A DNA stretch of 16,893 nt from Rhodothermia bacterium (GTDB lineage: Bacteria; Bacteroidota; Rhodothermia; Rhodothermales; JABDKH01). The translations under genes and the position numbers were made by a program. How positions within the stretch are numbered: the stretch's first letter is position 1; each line of letters opens with the position of its first letter. The stretch spans positions 1 through 16,893 of the forward strand of contig JAHHLP010000343.1 in NCBI GenBank assembly GCA_018679295.1, written 5' to 3'. Of the stretch, positions 6,544 to 13,296 are shown one piece after another. Under the pieces are notes generated by a model. That model ran no database searches and was not told where the DNA came from. It saw nothing but the letters and a program-made list of their open reading frames with translations.

Positions 6544-8037
6544 CTATGCCGGCTGGCGCCGGATCAGCCGGCGGATCAATGTGGTAGTGGCCCGAAGGTC
6601 CAGGTAGACGTAGGCAAACAACCAGATAGCACCCAGTCCCGTTACGATGTTTGCCCCCCACATCCCTATCCACGGCTCGAGAAGGCCCCGATCAGCCAGC
6701 TTTTCGCCCTGAACCAGCGTGATCCAGTAGAAGAGAAGTATGGCGACCGAAACGATCGCAGAACGGCCAAGACTTCCCCCACGAATGCTGAGTCCGAGGG
6801 GAGCTCCCACCAGCACAAAGATGAAGCACGCCACGGCGATCGAGTACTTCTTGTGGATCTCGACAGCAAAGCGGTCGGCACGCTGCTTCTGCCACTGTAA
6901 GGTGCGCTTGCTATTATCGATGTGACTGCGCACCAGGCGAGCCGACTGAATGGCACGGTTGTAAACAGCGCGGACCCGGCCGGGGTCGATGCCCTCAAAA
7001 TGCCTGATGCCTTCTACGACTCCGCTTGTTTCTTGCGTGGCGAGTTCTGGCGCCCGGCTCGCCACGAGCGAAACAGGGGAGACTGGCGGCGAGGTGGCCG
7101 GGATCGGAACGCCACCAGGCGAGTCCGTTTCCTCCTCCGTCGCATCCCCCAAGCGGAGCGTTTTGGCCGCTAACTCCTCCCTCGTCTTGCGGGAGTTCGC
7201 GCGCAAAGAGTCGACGATAAGCTGCATCTCGCTCGACCGCATCGTTCGGTCGGAGCGGCGCTCGCCGTCGGGATCGCGACGACGGAAAGCGAGGTCCGAC
7301 AGGTCGAGGCGAAACAGGTATCTCTCGAACTCGAGCCGCTCATACTTCTCGGTTCGGTCGCTGCCGGACCGTTCGCTCACGAGTCGGTGCAGTTCGCCGT
7401 CTTCCAGCAGGAGCTCGAGCTCGTTGCCGTCCTCGGACGTCGTCAGCCGACCGGCAACGGCCTTTATTTCAGCTCGGCGCCGAGACCCCTCGGAATAGTC
7501 GTAGATGATGATGTCGGAGAGCCGGTTGGTCTCCCGGTCTATGCTCTTGACGAGAATGCTGTAGTCGTCAATGCCCTCGTAGAAGACTCCGGGTTCGAGT
7601 TCGAATCCGGGTTTCTTGTCGCGGATGTCGCCCCACAGGGTCTTGGCGCGGTAGTTGGCCTCCGGAAGGACTACGCTGTTGAAGTGCCACATGATGCCGG
7701 TAATCAGTATTCCTATGCCCAGCGACGGCCAAATCAGCTGTGCGAGTGAGACACCCGCCGTCTTGATCACGGCATAAGCTCCCGTCTCGGCCAGCCTCCC
7801 ATAGGTCATCAATGTCGCGATAAGTACCGACATCGGTACCGCGAGGACAAGCATGTACGCAAGGCTGTAGGCGATCAGCTCGACAACCGCCGTAACAGGA
7901 AGACCGCGCCCCACGAGCAGATACATGTATCTGATCAGGAATTGCATCACAAGGAGGAACATGAGAGCCCCGAGCCAGCCCGCAAACGGGCCGGGGAACA
8001 TGCGAATTACCATCCTGTGGATTCGGGTTAGCTTCAC
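6544..8037 (-). CDS. LptF/LptG-family permease (YjgP/YjgQ), lipopolysaccharide export
   Basis: This is a 497-residue inner-membrane protein of the LptBFGC exporter, which extracts lipopolysaccharide from the inner membrane and passes it to LptC/LptA. Three N-terminal helices (about 19-40, 52-75, 95-118) are followed by a periplasmic beta-jellyroll-like part (for example EPGVFYEGIDDYSILVKSID). Then come a long helical and Pro/Ser/Thr-rich linker (about 302-341) and three C-terminal helices (about 400-482). EIHKKYSIAVACFIFVLVG followed by APLGLSIRGG is the family's hallmark re-entry into the membrane. The start is GTG 8035-8037 (MKLTRIHRMVIRMFPGPF), which fits the family N terminus better than the internal ATG at 8011-8013. 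I cannot assign F versus G from sequence alone. Its partners LptB and LptC are not in the window. Confidence 0.92.
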   Translation of the reverse strand: MKLTRIHRMVIRMFPGPFAGWLGALMFLLVMQFLIRYMYLLVGRGLPVTAVVELIAYSLAYMLVLAVPMSVLIATLMTYGRLAETGAYAVIKTAGVSLAQLIWPSLGIGILITGIMWHFNSVVLPEANYRAKTLWGDIRDKKPGFELEPGVFYEGIDDYSILVKSIDRETNRLSDIIIYDYSEGSRRRAEIKAVAGRLTTSEDGNELELLLEDGELHRLVSERSGSDRTEKYERLEFERYLFRLDLSDLAFRRRDPDGERRSDRTMRSSEMQLIVDSLRANSRKTREELAAKTLRLGDATEEETDSPGGVPIPATSPPVSPVSLVASRAPELATQETSGVVEGIRHFEGIDPGRVRAVYNRAIQSARLVRSHIDNSKRTLQWQKQRADRFAVEIHKKYSIAVACFIFVLVGAPLGLSIRGGSLGRSAIVSVAILLFYWITLVQGEKLADRGLLEPWIGMWGANIVTGLGAIWLFAYVYLDLRATTTLIRRLIRRQPA

Positions 8038-8166
8038 CTTAAGTCAGGCAAATTGCTACGGGCGGAGAGGGAGCAAACGCGAATTGGAACGGGAGGTTTT
8101 GGAAGTGGTTCTCCGAGCACACCCTACGGGCAACGGAGCCTTCGCTGGAAGCGCGCGTTAGGTGTA

Positions 8167-8253
8167 AAAGCATTGCCTGGTGACTAGTGCTGAAAGCATT
8201 GCCTGGTGAACTAGTGCTGTCGGTGTGAGGCATCGCCTCGCGCATAGGAGCTG
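8167..8253. repeat. Tandem 26/27-bp direct repeat plus degenerate third copy
   Basis: Unit 1 (8167-8192) and unit 2 (8193-8219) are abutting and identical apart from one inserted A in unit 2. The shared core is AAAGCATTGCCTGGTGA, then CTAGTGCTG. Each unit holds an ACTAGT palindrome (8183-8188 and 8210-8215), 27 nt apart. Seven nt later, 8227-8253 aligns without gaps to unit 2 at 17 of 27 positions and contains its own small palindrome GAGGC-ATC-GCCTC (8227-8239). The array lies in the 236-nt region between the divergent lptF/lptG-family and MBL genes. Confidence 0.85.
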
Positions 8254-8273
8254 ATTTAACCGAACGTCTCAAC

Positions 8274-8924
8274 GTGCAGATAAAGTCTTTTACCTTCAAT
8301 CCCTTCCAGACGAATTGCTATGTGCTGTCCGATTCGGCCGAAGCGGTGATCGTTGACCCATCCGCATCATCCGATGCCGAAATGCGTGTCATACGGGAGT
8401 ATATCGACACGGCTGGACTCACAGTGAAGCACGTCCTGCTCACACACGCCCACATTGATCACATCTTCGGTGTCGCGGACGCCTGCAGCTACTTCGATGT
8501 CGGGTACCTGATGCATCGGTCCGACCTCCTTCTGATGCAGGGAGCGGCCGAGCAGGGGCGTCTCTTTGGTGTTGAGATTGATCAACCCGGTGAGCCTGCC
8601 GGTTTTCTCGATGAGGATAGCACTATCGCGGTCGGAGGCGAGCAACTGACGATCCTGCATACACCGGGACACTCGCCCGGCTCGATCACGTTCGTCGCTG
8701 ACGGCGGAGAAGTCGCGGTCGCCGGCGACGTCCTCTTTGCGGGCTCCATAGGCAGGACCGACCTCTGGCAAGGATCGCTACCGGTCCTCATGCGGTCGAT
8801 TTTCGACAAACTCGTGCCACTGGGAGAGCAGACGCGCGTTCTTCCAGGCCACGGCCCTGCGACAACCGTGGGAGTCGAGCTCCAGTCTAATCCGTTTCTA
8901 ACGGGAAGCTACGAACTCAAGTGA
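8274..8924 (+). CDS. Metallo-beta-lactamase-fold hydrolase, glyoxalase II-like
   Basis: This is a 216-residue cytoplasmic protein with the complete binuclear metal-binding set of the MBL superfamily: THAHIDH (H58, H60, D62, H63), TPGHSPGS (H133), AGDVLFAGSIGRTDL (D152) and LPGHGPATT (H193). The GxSIGRTDL block after D152 and the compact C terminus place it in the GloB-like 'MBL fold metallo-hydrolase' group (YcbL type), which lacks the C-terminal glutathione-binding domain of true glyoxalase II. It probably hydrolyses a thioester; because bshA is nearby, a bacillithiol-conjugated substrate is conceivable but unproven. The start is GTG 8274, the only start codon before the conserved QIKSFTFNPFQTNCYV; the frame closes upstream at TGA 8226. 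AGGAG at 8246-8250 is too far away to be its Shine-Dalgarno. Confidence 0.92.
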   Translation: MQIKSFTFNPFQTNCYVLSDSAEAVIVDPSASSDAEMRVIREYIDTAGLTVKHVLLTHAHIDHIFGVADACSYFDVGYLMHRSDLLLMQGAAEQGRLFGVEIDQPGEPAGFLDEDSTIAVGGEQLTILHTPGHSPGSITFVADGGEVAVAGDVLFAGSIGRTDLWQGSLPVLMRSIFDKLVPLGEQTRVLPGHGPATTVGVELQSNPFLTGSYELK

Positions 8925-8929
8925 CGGGA

Positions 8930-8952
8930 GATCGTCCTGAAAAGGGACGGTC
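8930..8952. other. Hairpin between convergent genes
   Basis: GATCGTCC (8930-8937) pairs with GGACGGTC (8945-8952), with one T-G wobble, around the loop TGAAAAG. It starts 5 nt after the MBL stop and lies 38 nt from the 3' end of the kinase-like gene. No T-tract follows on either strand, so it is at best a weak terminator for both. Confidence 0.4.
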
Positions 8953-8989
8953 CATTCCTCTGTGACGACGCCGCGCGTCCTCTGTGCGT

Positions 8990-10087
8990 TTAGACCTTGC
9001 CTTCCTTTACTTCCTGCGCCGAATGAATCTCCTTCAGCGGTATGGTCGCCGGCTTGCTTGCCGCCAGCACAAGGTTGATTGACGTCTGTACCATCTCGCC
9101 CATCGTCAGGCAATGCCGGAAGTCATCGCAGTGGTAGTGCTCGGCAAGCTGGTTTCGAAGTCGCCGCACATTGTCGTCCGTGGATATGATGTCTTCCGTC
9201 ATGACAGACATCAAGTTTCGGAATCGTCCGTGCGAAACCCGAACTCGATTCGCGATCAATGCCCGTTCCTCCGTCTGATACTGTAGAACGTTCTCCGGGG
9301 CAAGCGTCTTTTGCCCGATCTGGATAAACGGGGTGTTCTGGTGGAAGTAGTGCGGCAGGTACACCTCCTTCCTGTAGTGATGGCTTTGCTGATCGAAATC
9401 GATTGGTCTCATGCGGTAGTGCCACTTCTCGAAGTCACGTGTGATATCGATGACGAAGTTGCCAGAATGCATGTCGCCCAGCAGTCGTACGAAGACACGC
9501 TCATTGAACTTCACGAACTCCTTGGCCAGGCGCACTTCATCGAAGCGGCTCGCAGGCCTGTTCTCGCTCATGAACGCTTCGGCTGGAATCCCGATTATGT
9601 GCTCCTCGACAATCGTCTCACCGGAAATGAAGTAGTTGATTCGGTTTGGCGAAAGGATGTGTTCTAGCTCGAGGCCGTAAATCCGGTTGGCATCGATACG
9701 CTTGACGTAGAAGTAGTCGTGGTTGTCGTTGAGGTGATTAACGATTCGTATTCGAAACGGCAACGTGTTGCCGTACATGCAGAGATCAACGCGGTCGATG
9801 TAAAGATGCCTTGTGATCGACATATCGCCGTCCGCCTTGAGAATGGCGTACGCACGCTTCAGGTGGTCATGAACTTCTTCGTGCTCGTTGTTCGCGTAGA
9901 ACACGGTCGACCACAGCGTGTCGTCGCCGCGCTCGTCGTACATCGGTATCGAGTTGGTGTAGCGAAGCAGATCCTGATAGTCTATCGGTGAGTCCACGAT
10001 TCGACCGTACCTCCTGAGGTACGACTCGAAGAAGTCGCTTGTCGGATAGCAGTCCTTCTTGCGGCTTATCAGGTTGTCGACGGCCAT
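8990..10087 (-). CDS. Divergent protein-kinase-like-fold protein, conserved in Bacteroidota, function unknown
   Basis: This is a 365-residue soluble protein with no signal or membrane segment. It carries the residues expected of an aminoglycoside-phosphotransferase/kinase fold in the right order. A strand has a VAIK-like lysine (DYFYVKRID, K129), and a helix has acidic E140/E142 (YGLELEHIL). A hinge-like segment reads TIVEEHIIGIP (158-168). The catalytic loop is LLGDMHSGNFVID (D205, H207, N210), closely like the GDLHxGN of APH and ABC1 kinases, and the metal-binding IDFD (229-232) stands in for DFG. No glycine-rich loop is obvious. The N-terminal 90 residues (YLRRYGRIVDSPIDYQDLLRY, IPMYDERGDDTLW) and C-terminal 120 are family-specific. 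I recall similar unannotated proteins across Bacteroidota but know no function. It follows bshA by 69 nt on the same strand, so co-transcription is likely. There is no Shine-Dalgarno. Confidence 0.85.
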   Translation of the reverse strand: MAVDNLISRKKDCYPTSDFFESYLRRYGRIVDSPIDYQDLLRYTNSIPMYDERGDDTLWSTVFYANNEHEEVHDHLKRAYAILKADGDMSITRHLYIDRVDLCMYGNTLPFRIRIVNHLNDNHDYFYVKRIDANRIYGLELEHILSPNRINYFISGETIVEEHIIGIPAEAFMSENRPASRFDEVRLAKEFVKFNERVFVRLLGDMHSGNFVIDITRDFEKWHYRMRPIDFDQQSHHYRKEVYLPHYFHQNTPFIQIGQKTLAPENVLQYQTEERALIANRVRVSHGRFRNLMSVMTEDIISTDDNVRRLRNQLAEHYHCDDFRHCLTMGEMVQTSINLVLAASKPATIPLKEIHSAQEVKEGKV

Positions 10088-10156
10088 CGCTGGATGCCGG
10101 TAGGATGGGTGCGGGAGTTCCGAGAGGTAAGCAGATGAGATGTTTATCGACCCCGG

Positions 10157-11305
10157 CTACTGCAATTGAAGGCTCGAGTGCGAGCAGACACGCTCGTAAT
10201 ACTCTTCGTATAGAGGAACGATGCGATCGATGTCGAAGCGCTCTTCTGCCGTACGCCGCGCCGAGACGGACATCCGTTCGTAAAGGTCGGCATCATGCAG
10301 CATCGCGCGGACGCGGTCTGTAAAGCAGTCCAGGTCGTCGAGCGGGCACAGGAACCCGTTATCTCCGTCTTCTATGAGTTCGGGCAGGCCGCCCACGCGG
10401 CTAGCTACCACGGGTACTCCGCAGGCCATGGCCTCCAGGGCTGCGAGGCCGAATGTTTCCGAGCCGCTCGGCATGATAAAGACGTCCGAGATGGAGAGAA
10501 TCTCCTCGATGGGCTCCTGCTTTCCGAGAAATCGGACGTCATCGTAGACACCGAGATCGCGCGCTTTTCTCTCGGCTGCACTTCGATCGGGGCCATCGCC
10601 TACAAGGATCAGCTTCACCGGTTGGTCTTCAGCTCTCAGGCGATGGAACACGTCGACGACCTGTGTTGCGTTCTTGACCGGCCGGAAGTTCGACACATGG
10701 ATGAGGAGCTTTTCGCCGTTGGGACAGACAGCCTGCTTGAAGTGACTCTTGTTCAGGCGCTGGAAGCGCGCCGTGTCGATGAAGTTCGGGATGACCTCGA
10801 TTTCACGCTGGATGTCGAAGCGCTCATATGTTTCCCTTCTCAGGTAATCCGAAACAGCTGTCACCCCATCTGATTGGTTGATGGAGTAGTTGACTACCGT
10901 TTGGTACGACGGGTCGCGTCCAACAATCGTGATGTCCGTTCCGTGCAGCGTGGTGACGACGGGCACGTGAACACCTTCGCCAGCCAGAATCTGGCGTGCG
11001 AGGACGGCGCTGGTTGCGTGCGGTATCGCGTAGTGAACATGCAGCAGATCAAGTTCTTCGTACTTGACGACGTCGACCATCTTGCTGGTCAGGTTCATCG
11101 AATAGTTGGGGTACTCGAACAGGGGATACGTGTTAACATTTACCTCGTGAAAGGAGATGTTCTCCGTGACATGTGCCAGCCGGAAGGGTGCCGAGTAAGC
11201 AATGAAATGAATATTGTGTCCTCTCGCGGCCAAGGCTTTTCCCAGCTCGGTCGCGACAACGCCGCTTCCTCCGTAGACTGGATAGCAGGTGATCCCTATT
11301 CTCAT
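10157..11305 (-). CDS. bshA: BshA, N-acetyl-alpha-D-glucosaminyl L-malate synthase
   Basis: BshA is a GT4 retaining glycosyltransferase that joins GlcNAc from UDP-GlcNAc to L-malate, the first step of bacillithiol synthesis. The product is 382 residues, close to B. subtilis BshA (about 377). It has the BshA-type N terminus MRIGITCYPVYGGSGVVATE, the block FHEVNVNTYPLFEYPNY, HVHYAIPHA, and TTLHGTDITIVGRD around H121. The GT-B nucleotide-sugar motif is PSGSETFGLAALEAMACG, with the E-x7-E pair at E283 and E291. The frame stays open upstream to 11479, but those 58 extra residues show no family similarity, and the family starts at MRIGI, so ATG 11303-11305 is chosen. BshB and BshC are not in the window. 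It is first of a likely two-gene unit with the kinase-fold gene. Confidence 0.93.
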   Translation of the reverse strand: MRIGITCYPVYGGSGVVATELGKALAARGHNIHFIAYSAPFRLAHVTENISFHEVNVNTYPLFEYPNYSMNLTSKMVDVVKYEELDLLHVHYAIPHATSAVLARQILAGEGVHVPVVTTLHGTDITIVGRDPSYQTVVNYSINQSDGVTAVSDYLRRETYERFDIQREIEVIPNFIDTARFQRLNKSHFKQAVCPNGEKLLIHVSNFRPVKNATQVVDVFHRLRAEDQPVKLILVGDGPDRSAAERKARDLGVYDDVRFLGKQEPIEEILSISDVFIMPSGSETFGLAALEAMACGVPVVASRVGGLPELIEDGDNGFLCPLDDLDCFTDRVRAMLHDADLYERMSVSARRTAEERFDIDRIVPLYEEYYERVCSHSSLQLQ

Positions 11306-11488
11306 ATGTATAGCATGATTGTCGGCTTCAGAAATTCTTGACCCTGACGGAAACGGACAGGCCGGAAACCGCAATGGGCTCTCCGCCGTTTGTGGCTCGC
11401 CTCCGGGTTCCGGAAACGTGTGATGCCTGACTAAAGTTGCACCGTTTCGACCGGAACAAACTCCCAACCATCGACCCACCAGACTGCC

Positions 11489-12118
11489 ATGACCAACGAG
11501 AGATCCCTCAAGGTATTCGTTCTCCTGATCACACTGATCGTTACGGGAGGCGTCGGAACGGCTCGCGCGCAGCTCGGCGTTGCCGGAGGATTGAATTTCG
11601 AATCACTAGGAGATATCCAAACGGGTTCCGCAAAGGGTACGTTTGACAATGCGACCGGCTATCATGTGGGTGTCTTCTTCGACCTCAATGCAGCTCCGAT
11701 CGCAGTCCGGCCAGGGATATTCATTCGCGACGTCGGCGAAGTCGCTTTTCGATTTAACGAGGCGAGCGAAAAGGTGAATCTCAGCTTCATCGAGGTGCCG
11801 GTCGATGTACGCGTGCCAATTCTTGCAGCGCCACTCGTCAAGCCGTACCTGTTGGCCGGCCCGGTGCTAAGTTTTCCGAGAAGCAGTGACAAAGAGTTTG
11901 ATGACTCCCTCGAAGATATATCGGTATCTGCCACTGTAGGAGCGGGGCTTCAGGTGACGGTACCGGCGGTCGGCCTCCGGCTGTTCCCGGAGCTTCGGTA
12001 CGCCTTCGGCATTTCCGGATTCCTCAAAGACACGATTGAGGTGGGAGGGGTTTCGGTAGGCGCCGAGGACTCCGTGACGGCCAGTGCGTTCATGATTCGT
12101 CTTGGCGTCGGTCTTTGA
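11489..12118 (+). CDS. Secreted outer-membrane beta-barrel protein (porin family, OMP_b-brl type)
   Basis: This is a 209-residue protein with a Sec signal peptide (hydrophobic residues about 8-20, then TARA before QLGV, cleavage after residue 27). The mature part resembles the small outer-membrane beta-barrel family common in Bacteroidota (PF13568 type). It starts GVAGGLNFESLGD, has alternating strands such as YHVGVFFDL and VRPGIFIRD, the typical LSFIEVPVDVRVPI and KPYLLAGPVLSF, and ends with a barrel-like strand ASAFMIRLGVGL. About eight strands are expected. No function beyond membrane residence can be read. It is divergent from bshA (183-nt gap) and convergent with the SleB-like gene across a terminator. 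No Shine-Dalgarno is visible. Confidence 0.87.
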   Translation: MTNERSLKVFVLLITLIVTGGVGTARAQLGVAGGLNFESLGDIQTGSAKGTFDNATGYHVGVFFDLNAAPIAVRPGIFIRDVGEVAFRFNEASEKVNLSFIEVPVDVRVPILAAPLVKPYLLAGPVLSFPRSSDKEFDDSLEDISVSATVGAGLQVTVPAVGLRLFPELRYAFGISGFLKDTIEVGGVSVGAEDSVTASAFMIRLGVGL

Positions 12119-12120
12119 CG

Positions 12121-12157
12121 AGAAACAAAAGGGCCGGATCAGATACTGACCCGGCCC
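12121..12157 (-). terminator. Rho-independent terminator for the SleB-like gene, shared hairpin between convergent genes
   Basis: GGGCCGG (12131-12137) pairs with CCGGCCC (12151-12157), and the stem continues, after one A/C mismatch, with TCAG (12139-12142) to CTGA (12146-12149) around a 3-nt loop. On the minus strand the hairpin is followed directly by TTTTGTTTCT (12121-12130 complement), a good T-tract. It lies 23 nt past the minus-strand stop at 12181. On the plus strand no T-run follows, but the stem may also stop or protect the transcript of the barrel gene, which ends at 12118. Confidence 0.85.
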
Positions 12158-12180
12158 TCGATCATGGCGGTTTACGTGTC

Positions 12181-12867
12181 TTACGAGATCCCCTCGTAGA
12201 AGCGAAACCGCTTCTCGTCGATCTCCTGTTCGATTAGGTCGACAGGCTCAATGCCGCCTGCCCACAGTGGCATGCTCCGCCCGACCATTGATCTTTCACT
12301 GTAGAAGTGACGCGTGCGCTCTGAGAACGGCCGCGCCGAGCGGTCCGACGTTCGAACCTGATAAGCAGCTCGCAGGGCCGCGTCCCACCCGTAGACCTTC
12401 GAATCGGACTTCAGGTTGGAGTAGAAGTAGCGCGCGGAGCTGGACGGGTTGAAGGCACTGAACTGGAACGGGTCCAGTACCACCGACTTGTAAGACGTCC
12501 GCCCACGGTATCCGGTCTCGACGCGGTTGCGTACAACCCACGCGACAAGGATCATTTCACGAGGGTCCTTCGTCTCGGAGAAGATGCAACGGGCCAGCCA
12601 CAGGGTCTCCGCATCAATTGCCTCGGGGCGTACATCGGGAAGACTCGTCCAGTGGTCGACGTCGGAGTAAAGCGCCCGCGAATTCAGCACGTGGTCATCA
12701 ATCACCTGACTTACGTGCTCGGCCTGGCTGCTGGACTTAGTCGTGTCGAGGAGGGACATCAGTCCACTCACGTTGCTCGCCGTTCCCGTAACCGTTAGGA
12801 AGAGAATCAGCGGAGCCCGCGCCAACAAGTTGGCCTTCGAGAGCTGGCTAATTACAGCATGTATCAT
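12181..12867 (-). CDS. SleB-like cell-wall hydrolase (Hydrolase_2 family)
   Basis: This is a 228-residue protein. A hydrophobic segment at about 18-28 (PLILFLTVTGT) suggests an uncleaved anchor or signal peptide, so it should act in the periplasm. From about residue 85 it follows the SleB/CwlJ (PF07486) pattern: LWLARCIFSETKDPREM with the expected catalytic Glu at E98, ILVAWVVRNRVE, then DPFQFSAFN (the QFS motif at 135-137), and RHFYSER with a MPLWAGG block (187-204). The family cleaves peptidoglycan glycan strands; SleB itself acts as a lytic transglycosylase on spore cortex, but Gram-negative members serve in wall turnover. No peptidoglycan-binding repeat is present. It is transcribed alone, ends at the terminator 12121-12157, and begins at a 429-nt divergent gap shared with pdxB. 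Confidence 0.82.
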   Translation of the reverse strand: MIHAVISQLSKANLLARAPLILFLTVTGTASNVSGLMSLLDTTKSSSQAEHVSQVIDDHVLNSRALYSDVDHWTSLPDVRPEAIDAETLWLARCIFSETKDPREMILVAWVVRNRVETGYRGRTSYKSVVLDPFQFSAFNPSSSARYFYSNLKSDSKVYGWDAALRAAYQVRTSDRSARPFSERTRHFYSERSMVGRSMPLWAGGIEPVDLIEQEIDEKRFRFYEGIS

Positions 12868-13296
12868 CTATAACGACTGTGTTGTTCAATAATCTGATTG
12901 ATCTGCCGCTGGAGGCCGATCAAGTTGCCGCCAAACATCAACGCGACAACAAGGTTTCTCAAAATGATAAAATGATAAGGTCTTGTTTTGTTTGAACTTA
13001 CGACAAGTAAGCGCTTTTCTTCATGCGGCGTTCTTTTCGGGTTGATGCCGCGTTCATGACGCTTTCACGAGCCGTTCATCGACCCGTCGTGGGGTTGCGG
13101 ATTTATGGACGGATAGCAACCCTGAATTAATAAATGAATTCGGAAAAATGGCCGTGGGGGCCGTGAAAAGATCGATTCTTGCAAAGAATGCCCGGCAAGA
13201 TGGCGGTTCCGAGGTTAGCGGTTCTGCCATGACGCGTGGCGATGGATGAATGGTGGGTTCCGGCGTCTCCAGCTAAAGTACATTCAGGTACGGTAA
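12868..13296. other. 429-nt divergent gap between the SleB-like gene and pdxB
   Basis: I see no convincing gene. The left half is AT-rich: a tandem AAAATGAT pair (12961-12976) and TTGTTTTGTTTG follow one another, then a small stem CTTAC-GACAA-GTAAG (12997-13011). Further right there is a weak stem ATGGCGG with CTGCCAT flanking two GCGGTTC copies (about 13200-13231). The gap must hold promoters for both genes, but no hexamer pair is good enough to name. A 72-codon minus frame (13127-13345) overlaps the pdxB start and looks spurious. Confidence 0.4.

Noticed and set aside
8167..8253. CRISPR array
   Set aside because: Units abut with no unique spacers, there are only two good copies, and no cas gene is nearby.
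10295..10873. 192-codon plus-strand frame antisense to bshA
   Set aside because: bshA is certain on the minus strand; this frame is its mirror and shows no motif.
11306..11479. N-terminal extension of bshA (58 extra residues from 11479)
   Set aside because: The extension has no family similarity, and BshA proteins begin at the MRIGI strand; the extra sequence covers the divergent promoter region.
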